A DNA stretch of 13,332 nt from an uncultured Bacilli bacterium. Lineage in GTDB: Bacteria > Bacillota_I > Bacilli_A > RF39 > UBA660. Positions 1-7,170 of the stretch are shown here, piece by piece. Location of the stretch: positions 1 through 13,332 of the forward strand of contig CANPXY010000028.1 in the NCBI GenBank assembly GCA_947587115.1. The letters run 5' to 3'. Positions within the stretch are counted from its first letter, which is position 1, and every line of letters starts with the position of its first letter. The notes under the pieces are model-generated. The model was not told where the DNA came from. It did no database searches and saw only the letters and a program-made list of their open reading frames with translations. A program made the position numbers and the translations under genes.

Positions 1-74
1 GAAGTGGCTCAACTTGGTAGAGCACTTGGTTTGGGACCAAGGGGTTGCAGGTTCAAATCCTGTCTTCCCGACCA
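1..74 (+). tRNA. tRNA-Pro (anticodon TGG), 5' end cut by window edge
   Basis: Cloverleaf visible. The 3' acceptor arm CTTCCCG (64-70) is followed by ACCA (71-74), so CCA is encoded. The window begins at the last four bases of the 5' acceptor arm (GAAG), so three bases (CGG by pairing) are missing. The anticodon stem CTTGG/CCAAG encloses the loop TTTGGGA, which gives anticodon TGG and reads proline CCN codons. The T arm contains GGTTCAAATCC. A terminator follows directly, so this is probably the last gene of its transcript. Confidence 0.95.
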
Positions 75-84
75 TTTGTATATG

Positions 85-118
85 AAATCCTTATTTAATA
101 AGGATTTTTTATTTTTTT
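85..118 (+). terminator. Rho-independent terminator of the tRNA transcript
   Basis: Perfect 9-bp inverted repeat AAATCCTTA (85-93) / TAAGGATTT (99-107) with a 5-nt loop, followed by a T-rich tract to 118. It lies 11 nt after the tRNA CCA end. Confidence 0.85.
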
Positions 119-122
119 AAAT

Positions 123-147
123 TCATTTAGGTATCATTTAGGTATCA
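123..147. repeat. Tandem 11-bp direct repeat downstream of tRNA-Pro
   Basis: TCATTTAGGTA occurs twice back to back (123-133, 134-144), followed by TCA. It lies between the tRNA terminator and the terminator of the minus-strand gene, in otherwise non-coding DNA. The function is unknown. tRNA 3' flanks are common integration sites for phages and integrative elements, so a scar or attachment-site remnant is possible, but no integrase is in view. Confidence 0.6.
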
Positions 148-174
148 AAAAAAGAGAATGTTTTAAAACATTCT
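147..174 (-). terminator. Terminator of the tyrosine-rich small protein gene
   Basis: On the minus strand the stem AGAATG/CATTCT (plus 155-160 and 169-174) is extended through a self-complementary TTTTAAAA centre and followed by seven T (plus A run 147-153). It begins four bases after the stop codon of the minus-strand gene ending at 178. Confidence 0.75.
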
Positions 175-177
175 TTC

Positions 178-426
178 TTAATAATAGGGATAGTAATAAG
201 GATTATAGTAATAATTATAATAAGGAACATAATTATTATAATAAAAACTGTTTGGATAAGGACGATAAGCGGATGGATTACCGAGAACCGCACCTGTAAT
301 TCCTCCTAAAAGAAAAGGTACCGCAAATCCGCCAAGATTTCGATTGTTATTGCCAAAGCCAAAAGAATTTCTTCTTGGATACATAAAACTACTATTTCGC
401 ATCATACTATAGGAAGATGGATACAT
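178..426 (-). CDS. Small Gly/Tyr-rich protein of unknown function
   Basis: An 82-aa protein not assigned to a named family. Three zones are visible. Residues 1-30 are polar, rich in Ser, Asn, Arg and aromatics. Residues 32-49 are a short Gly-rich hydrophobic stretch (GGFAVPFLLGGITGAVLG). The tail from residue 61 to the end is dominated by tyrosine (13 of the last 21 residues, with Asn and Pro). The start is supported by AAAGGAG eight bases upstream of the ATG, and a terminator follows the stop immediately, so it looks like a real monocistronic gene. It diverges from the aminopeptidase gene with only 59 nt between starts. The Tyr/Pro-rich tail recalls coat, cell-wall or membrane-surface small proteins, but that is only a resemblance. 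No catalytic motif or cysteine is present. Confidence 0.75.
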   Translation of the reverse strand: MYPSSYSMMRNSSFMYPRRNSFGFGNNNRNLGGFAVPFLLGGITGAVLGNPSAYRPYPNSFYYNNYVPYYNYYYNPYYYPYY

Positions 427-485
427 AACTTACTCCTTTCTAGTAATAGTTTATGTAGCATCATCCATTTTGTGAGGAGAGAATT

Positions 486-1607
486 ATGGAAGAAAAAATA
501 AGAAAATTAGCAAGTATGATCGTACATTATTCAATCGCCTTAAAAAAAGGTGAAAAAGTTTTAATTTCCTATCAGAGTGAACAATCTCGTGATCTAGTAA
601 GTGATCTTATCGATGAGATTGTGCAAGTAGGGGGAATCGCTTATCTCAATTATTCAGATCCTATTTTAGCCAATCGCTTGACAGAGTCTACCACCCTTGA
701 GCGCATGAACTTGCTTCGAGATTATCAACAGTTTGAAAATGATCAGTTTGATTGCTTTATACAACTTCGCTACAACGTCAATGATTACGAAGGCAAGAAT
801 ATACCTTCGACTGTTGTACACCAAATGGGAGAAGTTTTAAATAAAGTCCATGATGAACGCATCAATCAAAAACGTTGGGTATTATTGAATTACCCAAGTC
901 CGCTCGATGCCTACAAAGCCAAGATGACCCTCGAAGAATATCGCCGTTTTGCGTTCGACGTTATGACCGTCGATTATCGGGCAATGAGTGAAGCGATTCG
1001 TCCTCTCAAAGAATTGATGGAAAGAACCGATCAAGTTCATATCGTCGCCAAAGATACAGATATTACGTTCTCTATTAAAGGAATGCCGGCGATTCCTTGT
1101 ACTGGAGATAAAAATATTCCTGATGGAGAATTATACTGTGCTCCCGTAAAAAATAGTGTCAATGGAAAAATTACCTATAATACCCCAAGTCCTTACCAAG
1201 GAAACGTCTATCATCACGTATCCTTAGAATTTAAAGATGGCAAGATTATCAAAGCTACTTGTGATGAAGGGGAAGAGGCTTTAAAAGAAATATTTGAAGC
1301 CGATGAAGGCGCCAAATACGTCGGAGAGTTTTCTTTTGGATTTAATCCTAAAATACTATATCCAATGGGAGATATTCTCTATGATGAGAAAATTTTAGGA
1401 AGCATTCACTTTACCCCAGGTAGAGCTTATCGTGACAGTTACAATGGCAACGATTCCAGTGTTCACTGGGATATGGTCTTAATTCAACGAGAAGACTTCG
1501 GTGGTGGAGAGATCTATTTCGATGATGTCTTGATTCGTAAAGATGGACTCTTTGTGCCAGAAGAGTTACAACCACTCAATTATGACTATAAAAAAAATAA
1601 ACAGTGA
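486..1607 (+). CDS. Aminopeptidase, M29 (AmpS/PepS/aminopeptidase T) family
   Basis: Cytoplasmic metallo-exopeptidase that removes N-terminal residues from peptides. The family uses a dinuclear metal site. The 373-aa protein has the family's ligand series in order and with matching spacing: E215 (in DGELYCAP), E281 (in GEFSFGFNP), H308 with Y315 (IHFTPGRAY), and H327/D329 (SSVHWDM). An N-terminal alpha/beta region (about 1-180) precedes this catalytic half. It is somewhat shorter than the roughly 410 residues usual for AmpS/AmpT, consistent with a compact Bacillota subgroup. The start is set by GAGGAGAG seven bases before the ATG. There is no signal peptide. It converges with the phosphoesterase gene, leaving three bases between stop codons. 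Likely role: peptide turnover. Confidence 0.93.
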   Translation: MEEKIRKLASMIVHYSIALKKGEKVLISYQSEQSRDLVSDLIDEIVQVGGIAYLNYSDPILANRLTESTTLERMNLLRDYQQFENDQFDCFIQLRYNVNDYEGKNIPSTVVHQMGEVLNKVHDERINQKRWVLLNYPSPLDAYKAKMTLEEYRRFAFDVMTVDYRAMSEAIRPLKELMERTDQVHIVAKDTDITFSIKGMPAIPCTGDKNIPDGELYCAPVKNSVNGKITYNTPSPYQGNVYHHVSLEFKDGKIIKATCDEGEEALKEIFEADEGAKYVGEFSFGFNPKILYPMGDILYDEKILGSIHFTPGRAYRDSYNGNDSSVHWDMVLIQREDFGGGEIYFDDVLIRKDGLFVPEELQPLNYDYKKNKQ

Positions 1608-1621
1608 TGTTTATTTTTTTT
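1590..1621. terminator. Bidirectional terminator-like palindrome shared by two convergent genes
   Basis: Perfect 13-bp inverted repeat: eight A plus TAAAC (1590-1602) pairs with GTTTA plus eight T (1609-1621) around a 6-nt loop. Each strand shows an A tract, hairpin and T tract. The aminopeptidase TGA (1605-1607) is in the loop and the phosphoesterase TAA (1611-1613) is in the right arm, so both coding ends lie inside the structure. The stem has one G-C pair per strand, so its strength is uncertain. Confidence 0.65.
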
Positions 1622-2534
1622 GAACTCGAAAGAAATTGATACTAGGTCGATCAAAGAGTCGGAAAGGGTAGTTCGAGGTTCCAAGTCCACCAGAGACATA
1701 AAGTTTGGTATCTTGAATTTCGTAAGAACTTTCAGAATATTTTCTTGCACCTTTAACTTTTATGATCGATCCATAATAAGGGATGCGTATTTGTCCATTA
1801 TGAGAATGTCCCGCTAAAGCAAGGTCCGTTGGATATCGACTTAAGATATTGTCGATGCTATCTGGCTCATGTAATAAAGTGATGGTATAGATCTCTTGAT
1901 TCGCGCCCTCTTGTCGAAAATAAGAGAAAGCTTTCTCAATATCTCGTTTGCCTTTGACACTGCTGCTAAGTCCGACCAAAAGAATGGGATCATATCCTCC
2001 ATAGTAAAGTAGTTCCGAAGAATTGTCCAATACTGTAAAATTACTTTGCAACATAATGTCATTAAAGGTTTGTCCTTCATAATCATGATTTCCCGTTACG
2101 GCATATTTGCCGATAGTGGTCTCAATTTTAGACAGTGTTTTGATTAATTGCTCTTGTTCCTGTTCTTTGATTTTATAATGTTTATCGACGAGATCTCCCG
2201 TGAAGACGACCAGATCTGGTTTTCGTTGATTGATCTCTTGCACTAGTTCATTTACTTCTTTTTGAAAGATGGTACTTCCATAATGTAAATCTGTCAAATG
2301 AATGATCTTAAGTCCATGAAAACTGTCCGGTAGACGATCAGAAGCAACTCCATATTCTTTGACGATGAGCCCGCTTGTTCCAATAAAACGTGCATAGAGG
2401 ACCACGACAGAACATAAAAGAAATACAATGAGTAAAACTTTTAAGATGACATGAGATATATGTTTTGTTTTTTCTTTGTTCTCTAAATGCTGAATCTCTT
2501 TTTGTTTCTTTTGATTACGTTCCAAACGTGTCAT
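1611..2534 (-). CDS. Membrane-anchored calcineurin-like metallophosphoesterase (YkuE/YaeI type)
   Basis: A 307-aa protein with a basic N-terminus (1-27), one hydrophobic segment (about 28-48) that should anchor it in the membrane, and a calcineurin-like phosphoesterase domain (about 74-303) likely on the outer face. All metal-binding motifs are present: TDLH (D82, H84), GD (113-114), GNHD (148-151), LLHEPD (H222) and AGHSHNGQ (H243, H245). Family members hydrolyse phosphate esters; YaeI/YkuE-like enzymes have been linked to lipid or lipid-sugar phosphates, but the substrate here cannot be read from sequence. The start is preceded by a modest GGTGAT site. A promoter-like element and the terminator of the upstream CPBP gene suggest independent transcription. 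Confidence 0.92.
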   Translation of the reverse strand: MTRLERNQKKQKEIQHLENKEKTKHISHVILKVLLIVFLLCSVVVLYARFIGTSGLIVKEYGVASDRLPDSFHGLKIIHLTDLHYGSTIFQKEVNELVQEINQRKPDLVVFTGDLVDKHYKIKEQEQEQLIKTLSKIETTIGKYAVTGNHDYEGQTFNDIMLQSNFTVLDNSSELLYYGGYDPILLVGLSSSVKGKRDIEKAFSYFRQEGANQEIYTITLLHEPDSIDNILSRYPTDLALAGHSHNGQIRIPYYGSIIKVKGARKYSESSYEIQDTKLYVSGGLGTSNYPFRLFDRPSINFFRVQKK

Positions 2535-2549
2535 AGTATCACCATTCTA

Positions 2550-2578
2550 AGTATACCATGGATTGCTTTTTTCTACAA
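2550..2578 (-). promoter_or_regulatory. Candidate promoter for the phosphoesterase gene
   Basis: On the minus strand an extended -10 TGG-TATACT (hexamer at plus 2550-2555) lies 17 nt from a weak -35 TTGTAG (2573-2578). The predicted start of transcription would leave a leader of only about ten bases, which makes the call uncertain. Confidence 0.45.
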
Positions 2579-2603
2579 AAGAAAAAGAACATTTTACTGT
2601 TCT
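2575..2603 (-). terminator. Terminator of the CPBP protease gene
   Basis: On the minus strand the stem AGAACA/TGTTCT (plus 2598-2603 and 2586-2591) with a 6-nt loop is followed by TTTTTCTTTT. The first arm overlaps two bases of the TAG stop of the CPBP gene. Confidence 0.65.
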
Positions 2604-3285
2604 AGAAAAGCGTTGGTAAAATAGAGACCAGTGTCAATACGGTGTTGTGGAAAACATGCATGGCAGTCGAGGTAAAGACTGAATCGCTCTTTTGATACAT
2701 CAGTGCAAAACTGATACCCAAAGAAGAATAAGGAATGATGTACAAAAGTTCTTGCCAACTTGTAAAACTTATGACGTGTAAGAATCCAAAGAAGAGGCCC
2801 GAACTCAAGATAAAGATCCATTTATTTCTAATACAATCTTTGAAAGTCTTTCGAAATGTCACTTCTTCAATGAATGGAGCAATGATCCCTGCATTTAATA
2901 ACATCGCCCATGGAGCGACATCGATCATCCCTTGGACCGTCTGTTCGTTGGTAGCAATGTCATGTGTAAAGAACAGATTGATGACAAGGTTCGATACCAC
3001 CATGACGATAAGTCCCACAAACCAGTATTTAAATCCCGTATCGATATTTTCAAAAGGCTTTTTCCAAAAAGTTTTCCACTCTTTTGCTAGATCTTTTCGA
3101 TAGATCAAAATTAAAAGCAGAACCAATAGAAGATTAGAGAACAAGGTCAACAAGACACTCATTGTTCCAGATATTTGTTGTACATCGATATGGAATAGCC
3201 AAATGGGAATTTTTACAAAATATGCAGAGCCAAAGAATAACAGGATGACCAAAATACTCTTTAAATAAGTAAAAAATTTTTGCAT
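2602..3285 (-). CDS. CPBP-family intramembrane metalloprotease (Abi/CAAX-like)
   Basis: A 227-aa polytopic membrane protein with hydrophobic segments at about 9-30, 42-62, 86-106, 122-139, 156-172, 180-197 and 207-225. The CPBP active-site set is complete: EExxxR (E140, E141, R145), FxxxH (F166, H170) and HxxxN (H210, N214). In eukaryotes such enzymes process prenylated CAAX proteins. In bacteria they have been tied to bacteriocin self-immunity, signalling and membrane-protein processing; the substrate is not predictable here and no bacteriocin gene is adjacent. The start is supported by AGGAGTGAT before the ATG. The gene is divergent from rimP and is followed by its own terminator. Confidence 0.92.
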   Translation of the reverse strand: MQKFFTYLKSILVILLFFGSAYFVKIPIWLFHIDVQQISGTMSVLLTLFSNLLLVLLLILIYRKDLAKEWKTFWKKPFENIDTGFKYWFVGLIVMVVSNLVINLFFTHDIATNEQTVQGMIDVAPWAMLLNAGIIAPFIEEVTFRKTFKDCIRNKWIFILSSGLFFGFLHVISFTSWQELLYIIPYSSLGISFALMYQKSDSVFTSTAMHVFHNTVLTLVSILPTLF

Positions 3286-3304
3286 TTTATCACTCCTAGA
3301 GTAA

Positions 3305-3313
3305 AATATAGCA
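3305..3313 (-). promoter_or_regulatory. Candidate extended -10 promoter for the CPBP gene
   Basis: On the minus strand TGC-TATATT (hexamer plus 3305-3310, TGC at 3311-3313) lies about 20 nt upstream of the ATG. No convincing -35 is visible at 17 nt, as usual for extended -10 promoters. Confidence 0.4.
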
Positions 3314-3341
3314 CATTTTCCTTATTTTTAAAAGAAAAACG

Positions 3342-3370
3342 TTGGTAATTTCAAAATTTTATGATATAAT
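3342..3370 (+). promoter_or_regulatory. Promoter of the rimP-nusA-infB operon
   Basis: -35 TTGGTA (3342-3347), a 17-nt spacer, and a consensus -10 TATAAT (3365-3370) with an extended TGA just before it. The predicted transcript starts near 3377 and has a leader of about 50 nt. Confidence 0.85.
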
Positions 3371-3379
3371 CCTATTTAG

Positions 3380-3406
3380 AAAGGAGCGGGAATAGACCTG
3401 CTCTTT
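3380..3406 (+). promoter_or_regulatory. Hairpin in the rimP operon 5' leader
   Basis: AAAGGAGCGGG (3380-3390) can pair with CCTGCTCTTT (3397-3406) with one bulged G and one G-U pair around a 6-nt loop AATAGA. It lies between the predicted transcription start and the rimP ribosome binding site (AGGAGG). It has no T tract, so it is not a terminator. An mRNA-stabilising or protein-binding leader element is possible. Confidence 0.5.
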
Positions 3407-3427
3407 ATGTTTGATAGGAGGTAGGAA

Positions 3428-3685
3428 ATGAAGCAAGTCAAAGAAGCAGTGGAACAAGTTGTTCAAGAGCTGGGCTTGAAAGTAAGCGACGTATACACAT
3501 GCCAAGAAGAGGGCACAACCTTTTTAAAAATTGAACTCGATAGTGATACGATCATCGATTTGAATCGCATCACGGAAGCTTCTCGCTTAATTAACCCTGT
3601 TATTGACAAACTCGATCCACTGAAAGAAGAGTACATTTTAGATATCTATGCCAAAGAAAAAGGAGAAATGACCAATGAACAGTAA
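3428..3685 (+). CDS. rimP: Short RimP-like ribosome maturation factor (N-terminal domain only)
   Basis: RimP helps mature the 30S subunit. Identity rests on position directly before nusA and on the N-terminal alpha/beta pattern: helix VEQVVQELGLKV, strand TFLKIELDS, and helix DLNRITEASRLINPVIDKLDP followed by YILDIYA. This aligns along the RimP N-terminal domain up to the point where standard proteins read EVSSPG. Here the chain runs into KEKGEMTNEQ and stops at 85 aa, so both the SSPG motif and the SH3-like C-terminal domain are missing (family usually about 150 aa). Its end overlaps nusA by 11 nt, leaving no room for a frameshifted remainder. Start: ATG after AGGAGGTAGGAA. The alternative is a diverged partial homologue with another role. 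Confidence 0.72.
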   Translation: MKQVKEAVEQVVQELGLKVSDVYTCQEEGTTFLKIELDSDTIIDLNRITEASRLINPVIDKLDPLKEEYILDIYAKEKGEMTNEQ

Positions 3686-4763
3686 AGAATTTTTAAATGC
3701 CGTCGATTTCATCGTCAAAGAAAAAAATATCGATCCTGAAATCGTCTTTGATGCGATGGAATTGGCACTTACTTCTGCTTATAAGAAAAATTTTAATTCG
3801 AAAACCAATGTCAAAGTATTGATCGATCGAAATACAGGGGACATTAAAGTATATTCTTATTTGACAGTTGTAGAAGACGATTATGATCCAGATAACGATG
3901 AATCTGGAACTGACCCAGATACACTGATCAAATTAAGTGATGCAAGAAAACAAGATCAAACTTTGGAAGTTGGAGATACGATCGATACGGAAGTAACTCC
4001 ACATGATTTTGGACGTGTTGCGGCATCGACCGCCAAACAAGTCATCGTTCAAAAAATCCGTGAGGCAGAGCGCAACAGTATCATGGATGAATTTGGCGAC
4101 AAACAAGATGAACTAGTGATTGGAACTGTTGCCCTAGAAGATACAGATAACTATTTTATTGATCTTGGAAGAACCAATGGAATTTTGCCAAAGAAAGACA
4201 TCATTCCTGGTGAAAAGATCGAAATGGGTAGTCAGATCAAATGTTATGTCAGCAAAGTCGATAACAATGGCAAGAGTTTATTAATCTTGTTGAGTAGAAC
4301 ACACTATGGATTTTTAAAGCGCCTCTTTGAACTAGAGATTCCAGAATTGAGTGATGGAACTGTACTTCTATACAGCGTTGCTCGTGAAGCGGGAGTCAGA
4401 AGTAAAGTAGCAGTCTATTCCGAAAATCCAAAAGTAGATCCAATTGGTGCTTGTATCGGTGAAAAAGGTAGTCGAATTGCTCGGATCATCGAAGAAGTAC
4501 ATGGTGAAAAGATCGACATTGTGCGTTATGATAAAGACCCTGCGATCTTTATTGAGAATGCTCTTTCTCCAGCCAAGAATTTGACGGTTGCCATTACCGA
4601 TCCAAAGAAACAGGAAGCACTTGTCATTGCCGATGATGAAAACTTCTCTTTGGCGATTGGTAAAAAAGGCCAAAATGCCAAATTGGCGAGCCGTTTGACC
4701 CACTACAAAATCGATATTAAAAATCATGAACAAGCCAGTGAACTAGGCATCAATTTACGTTAG
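3675..4763 (+). CDS. nusA: Transcription termination/antitermination factor NusA
   Basis: Binds RNA polymerase and nascent RNA and modulates pausing, termination and antitermination. Domains in order: RNA polymerase-binding N-terminal domain (about 1-130, ending in DFGRVAASTAKQVI), S1 (about 134-208), KH1 (about 230-285, GEKG at 262-265) and KH2 (about 300-350, GKKG at 329-332). At 362 aa it ends after KH2, as in other Bacillota, without the C-terminal repeats of proteobacteria. An acidic stretch at 67-82 is longer than usual. The ATG lies inside the rimP end (ATGAACAGTAA serves both), which implies translational coupling. ylxR starts eight bases after the stop. Confidence 0.97.
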   Translation: MNSKEFLNAVDFIVKEKNIDPEIVFDAMELALTSAYKKNFNSKTNVKVLIDRNTGDIKVYSYLTVVEDDYDPDNDESGTDPDTLIKLSDARKQDQTLEVGDTIDTEVTPHDFGRVAASTAKQVIVQKIREAERNSIMDEFGDKQDELVIGTVALEDTDNYFIDLGRTNGILPKKDIIPGEKIEMGSQIKCYVSKVDNNGKSLLILLSRTHYGFLKRLFELEIPELSDGTVLLYSVAREAGVRSKVAVYSENPKVDPIGACIGEKGSRIARIIEEVHGEKIDIVRYDKDPAIFIENALSPAKNLTVAITDPKKQEALVIADDENFSLAIGKKGQNAKLASRLTHYKIDIKNHEQASELGINLR

Positions 4764-4771
4764 GTGATACG

Positions 4772-5038
4772 ATGAAAACAAAGAAGATTCCACTTAGAAG
4801 TTGTGTCGTAACGAAAGAAAAGTTACCAAAACAAGAACTTTTACGTGTCGTAAAAACGAAAGAAGGAACGATTCTCGTCGATCTTACGGGCAAGCAAAAT
4901 GGTCATGGAGCCTATATCAAAAAAGATATTGCTACTATTGAAATGGCCAGAAGCAAAAAGTTGTTAAATCGTCATCTAGAATGTGACGTTCCTGATGGAA
5001 TATATCAAGAACTGATCGATATAATAAATAATAAATAA
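4772..5038 (+). CDS. ylxR: YlxR/RnpM family RNA-binding protein (DUF448)
   Basis: An 88-aa protein at the standard ylxR position between nusA and infB. Family signature: PLRSCVVTKEKLPKQELLRVVK at the N-terminus, then LVDLTGKQNGHGAY, where the usual GRGAY reads GHGAY. The fold binds RNA through a basic surface. Recent work on the Bacillus protein names it RnpM, an RNase P modulator; transferring that function here is inference. The downstream ylxQ/rplGA (L7Ae-like) gene usual in Bacillus is absent, and infB follows after 29 nt. The ribosome binding site AGGTGAT overlaps the nusA stop. Confidence 0.93.
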   Translation: MKTKKIPLRSCVVTKEKLPKQELLRVVKTKEGTILVDLTGKQNGHGAYIKKDIATIEMARSKKLLNRHLECDVPDGIYQELIDIINNK

Positions 5039-5067
5039 AAAATAAAAAGAAAAGTGAGGTGTTTCGC

Positions 5068-7170
5068 ATGATGAGTATTTTAGAATATTCAATGGATGTC
5101 AATAGCACAGTAGCAAAAATCATGGAGTTGTGTGATAAACTAGATATTGCTTACGAAGATGAAAATTCTTCTCTATCGGAAGATGATATTATTCTCTTGG
5201 ACAACGAAATTCAAGATAGTGAAGACTATATTGAAGAAGAGTTAGAAGAGAAGGTCGATAAAATCGTAAGTGATGCGAATTTAGATTTAGATCATCCGAT
5301 CAAGAAAGAGAAATTAAAATCGAAGGCGGACCAAAAGAGCGAAGCCAAAAAAGATTTTCAAAAAGAACGTAAAGAAATCTACAAACACCGTGAAAAATTA
5401 CAGAGCAATGAAAGTGAGCAATCCAAAGATGTCATTCTTTATAAAGACAATATGACCGTTGCCGATCTAGCGGAAAGTCTTACCGTTGCTCCAACAGAAT
5501 TGATCAAAAAATTGATGGGTCTTAAGATCATGGCCAATCAGAACCATCCACTCAGCTTTGATGTAGCTGAATTGTTGGTAGTAGATTATGATAAGACGCT
5601 GAAAAAAGAAGAGACCGCCGATATTTCCAACTTTGAAAATTATGAGATCATCGACGACGAAAAAGATTTGCGCCCTCGTCCACCAGTGGTAACCATTATG
5701 GGACATGTCGATCATGGTAAGACATCGCTTTTGGACAGCATTCGTAAAGCCAATGTGGTGGCGCAAGAAGCGGGAGGTATTACGCAGGCCATTGGTGCTT
5801 ATCAAGTAGAATATAATGGTCAAAAAATTACTTTTATTGATACACCAGGACATGAAGCATTTACTGAGATGCGTGCCCGTGGAGCCAGCGTTACCGATAT
5901 TGTCATTATCATTGTCGCAGCCGATGATGGTGTAATGCCACAGACGATCGAAGCCATCGATCATGCCAAAGCAGCTGGAGTTCCTATTTTAGTAGCAATC
6001 AATAAAATTGATAAACCTGGTGCCAATCCAGAGAAAATTTTAACTGAATTGGTCGAACATGGTCTTACTCCTGAAGAATGGGGAGGAGACATCATCACGA
6101 CCAAGATCTCGGCTAAAACAGGAGAGGGAATTCCAGAATTATTGGAAAACATTCTTTTAGTGGCATCGATCAACGAACTTAAAGCCAATCCAGCCCGTTA
6201 TGCTACAGGAGCCGTACTAGAATCTAGGATTGATAAACAAATTGGGGTTGTAGCGTCCTTGCTCATCCAAAACGGAACCTTACGACTTGGCGATCCAGTA
6301 GTAGTCGGTACTTGCTTTGGCAAAGTACGAACTTTAAAAAATGACCTTGGACAAGATATCGTCGAAGCCCTCCCAAGTACTCCGGTAGAAATTACTGGGC
6401 TTGCAGAAGTTCCAACTGCAGGAGATAAATTCATGGCGTTCGAAACGGAAAAGCAAGCCAAACAGATTGCCCTTGAGCGAAAGAATCGGGCAAAAGCCAA
6501 AGATACCAATCGTACAGGAATGACTTTAGAAGATTTATTTGGACAGATTCAAGAAGGAATCAAAGAGATTAACATCATCTTGAAAGCAGACGTCAAAGGT
6601 AGTGAAGAAGCAGTTAAACATGCCTTAGAAAAAATTGCCGTCGATGGGGTCAAGATCAAAGTGATCCGCAGTGGCGTAGGAACGATCAGCGAAAGTGATG
6701 TCGTTTTGGCCAATGCATCCAAAGCCATCATTATCGGTTTCAATGTTCGACCAAATAGTAAGACGATCGATGTAGCCAAAGAATATGGTGTCGATATTCG
6801 TCTATACGATATTATCTATAAAGTCGTCGAAGATATGGAAGCTGCAATGAAGGGCATGCTCGAGCCAACGTATGAAGAAAAAACTTTAGGTCAACTTGAA
6901 ATTCGTCAATTATTTAAATTCTCCAAAGTTGGTCTGATCGCAGGTTGCCATGTTCTAAGTGGAACGATCAAGAATAATAGTGAAGCACGAATTATTCGAG
7001 ATGGCATCGTCGTTTATACTGGAAAAGTAAAGTCACTTCAGAGAGAAAAAGATCAAGTGAAAGAAGTAGGCAAAGATATGGATTGTGGTGTAACACTAGA
7101 GAATTGCCAAGATTACAAAGTCGGCGATACGATCGAATGCTTTGAAATGATCGAGGTGAAACGTTCATGA
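5068..7170 (+). CDS. infB: Translation initiation factor IF-2
   Basis: GTPase that brings initiator tRNA to the 30S subunit and promotes subunit joining. 700 aa from the ATG chosen here, six bases after GTGAGGTG; an in-frame GTG at 5059 lies within that site and ATG 5071 is the alternative. Order: a diverged IF2_N-like segment (about 12-50), a charged linker rich in Lys and Glu, a clear IF2_N domain (about 128-172), and the GTPase domain with GHVDHGKT (212-219), DTPGHEAF (258-265), NKID (312-315) and SAK (348-350). Domains II-III and the C-terminal fMet-tRNA-binding domain follow. The N-terminal region is short compared with enterobacterial IF-2. The stop overlaps the rbfA start (ATGA). Confidence 0.97.
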   Translation: MMSILEYSMDVNSTVAKIMELCDKLDIAYEDENSSLSEDDIILLDNEIQDSEDYIEEELEEKVDKIVSDANLDLDHPIKKEKLKSKADQKSEAKKDFQKERKEIYKHREKLQSNESEQSKDVILYKDNMTVADLAESLTVAPTELIKKLMGLKIMANQNHPLSFDVAELLVVDYDKTLKKEETADISNFENYEIIDDEKDLRPRPPVVTIMGHVDHGKTSLLDSIRKANVVAQEAGGITQAIGAYQVEYNGQKITFIDTPGHEAFTEMRARGASVTDIVIIIVAADDGVMPQTIEAIDHAKAAGVPILVAINKIDKPGANPEKILTELVEHGLTPEEWGGDIITTKISAKTGEGIPELLENILLVASINELKANPARYATGAVLESRIDKQIGVVASLLIQNGTLRLGDPVVVGTCFGKVRTLKNDLGQDIVEALPSTPVEITGLAEVPTAGDKFMAFETEKQAKQIALERKNRAKAKDTNRTGMTLEDLFGQIQEGIKEINIILKADVKGSEEAVKHALEKIAVDGVKIKVIRSGVGTISESDVVLANASKAIIIGFNVRPNSKTIDVAKEYGVDIRLYDIIYKVVEDMEAAMKGMLEPTYEEKTLGQLEIRQLFKFSKVGLIAGCHVLSGTIKNNSEARIIRDGIVVYTGKVKSLQREKDQVKEVGKDMDCGVTLENCQDYKVGDTIECFEMIEVKRS

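Noticed and set aside
3408..3425. Five-codon frame ATG...TAG overlapping the rimP ribosome binding site
   Set aside because: It has no properly spaced ribosome binding site of its own and contains the rimP site as codons; chance is the simplest explanation.
5467..6779. Several long open frames on the minus strand inside infB
   Set aside because: They lack ribosome binding sites and have shadow-like composition, while the plus strand encodes an unmistakable IF-2.
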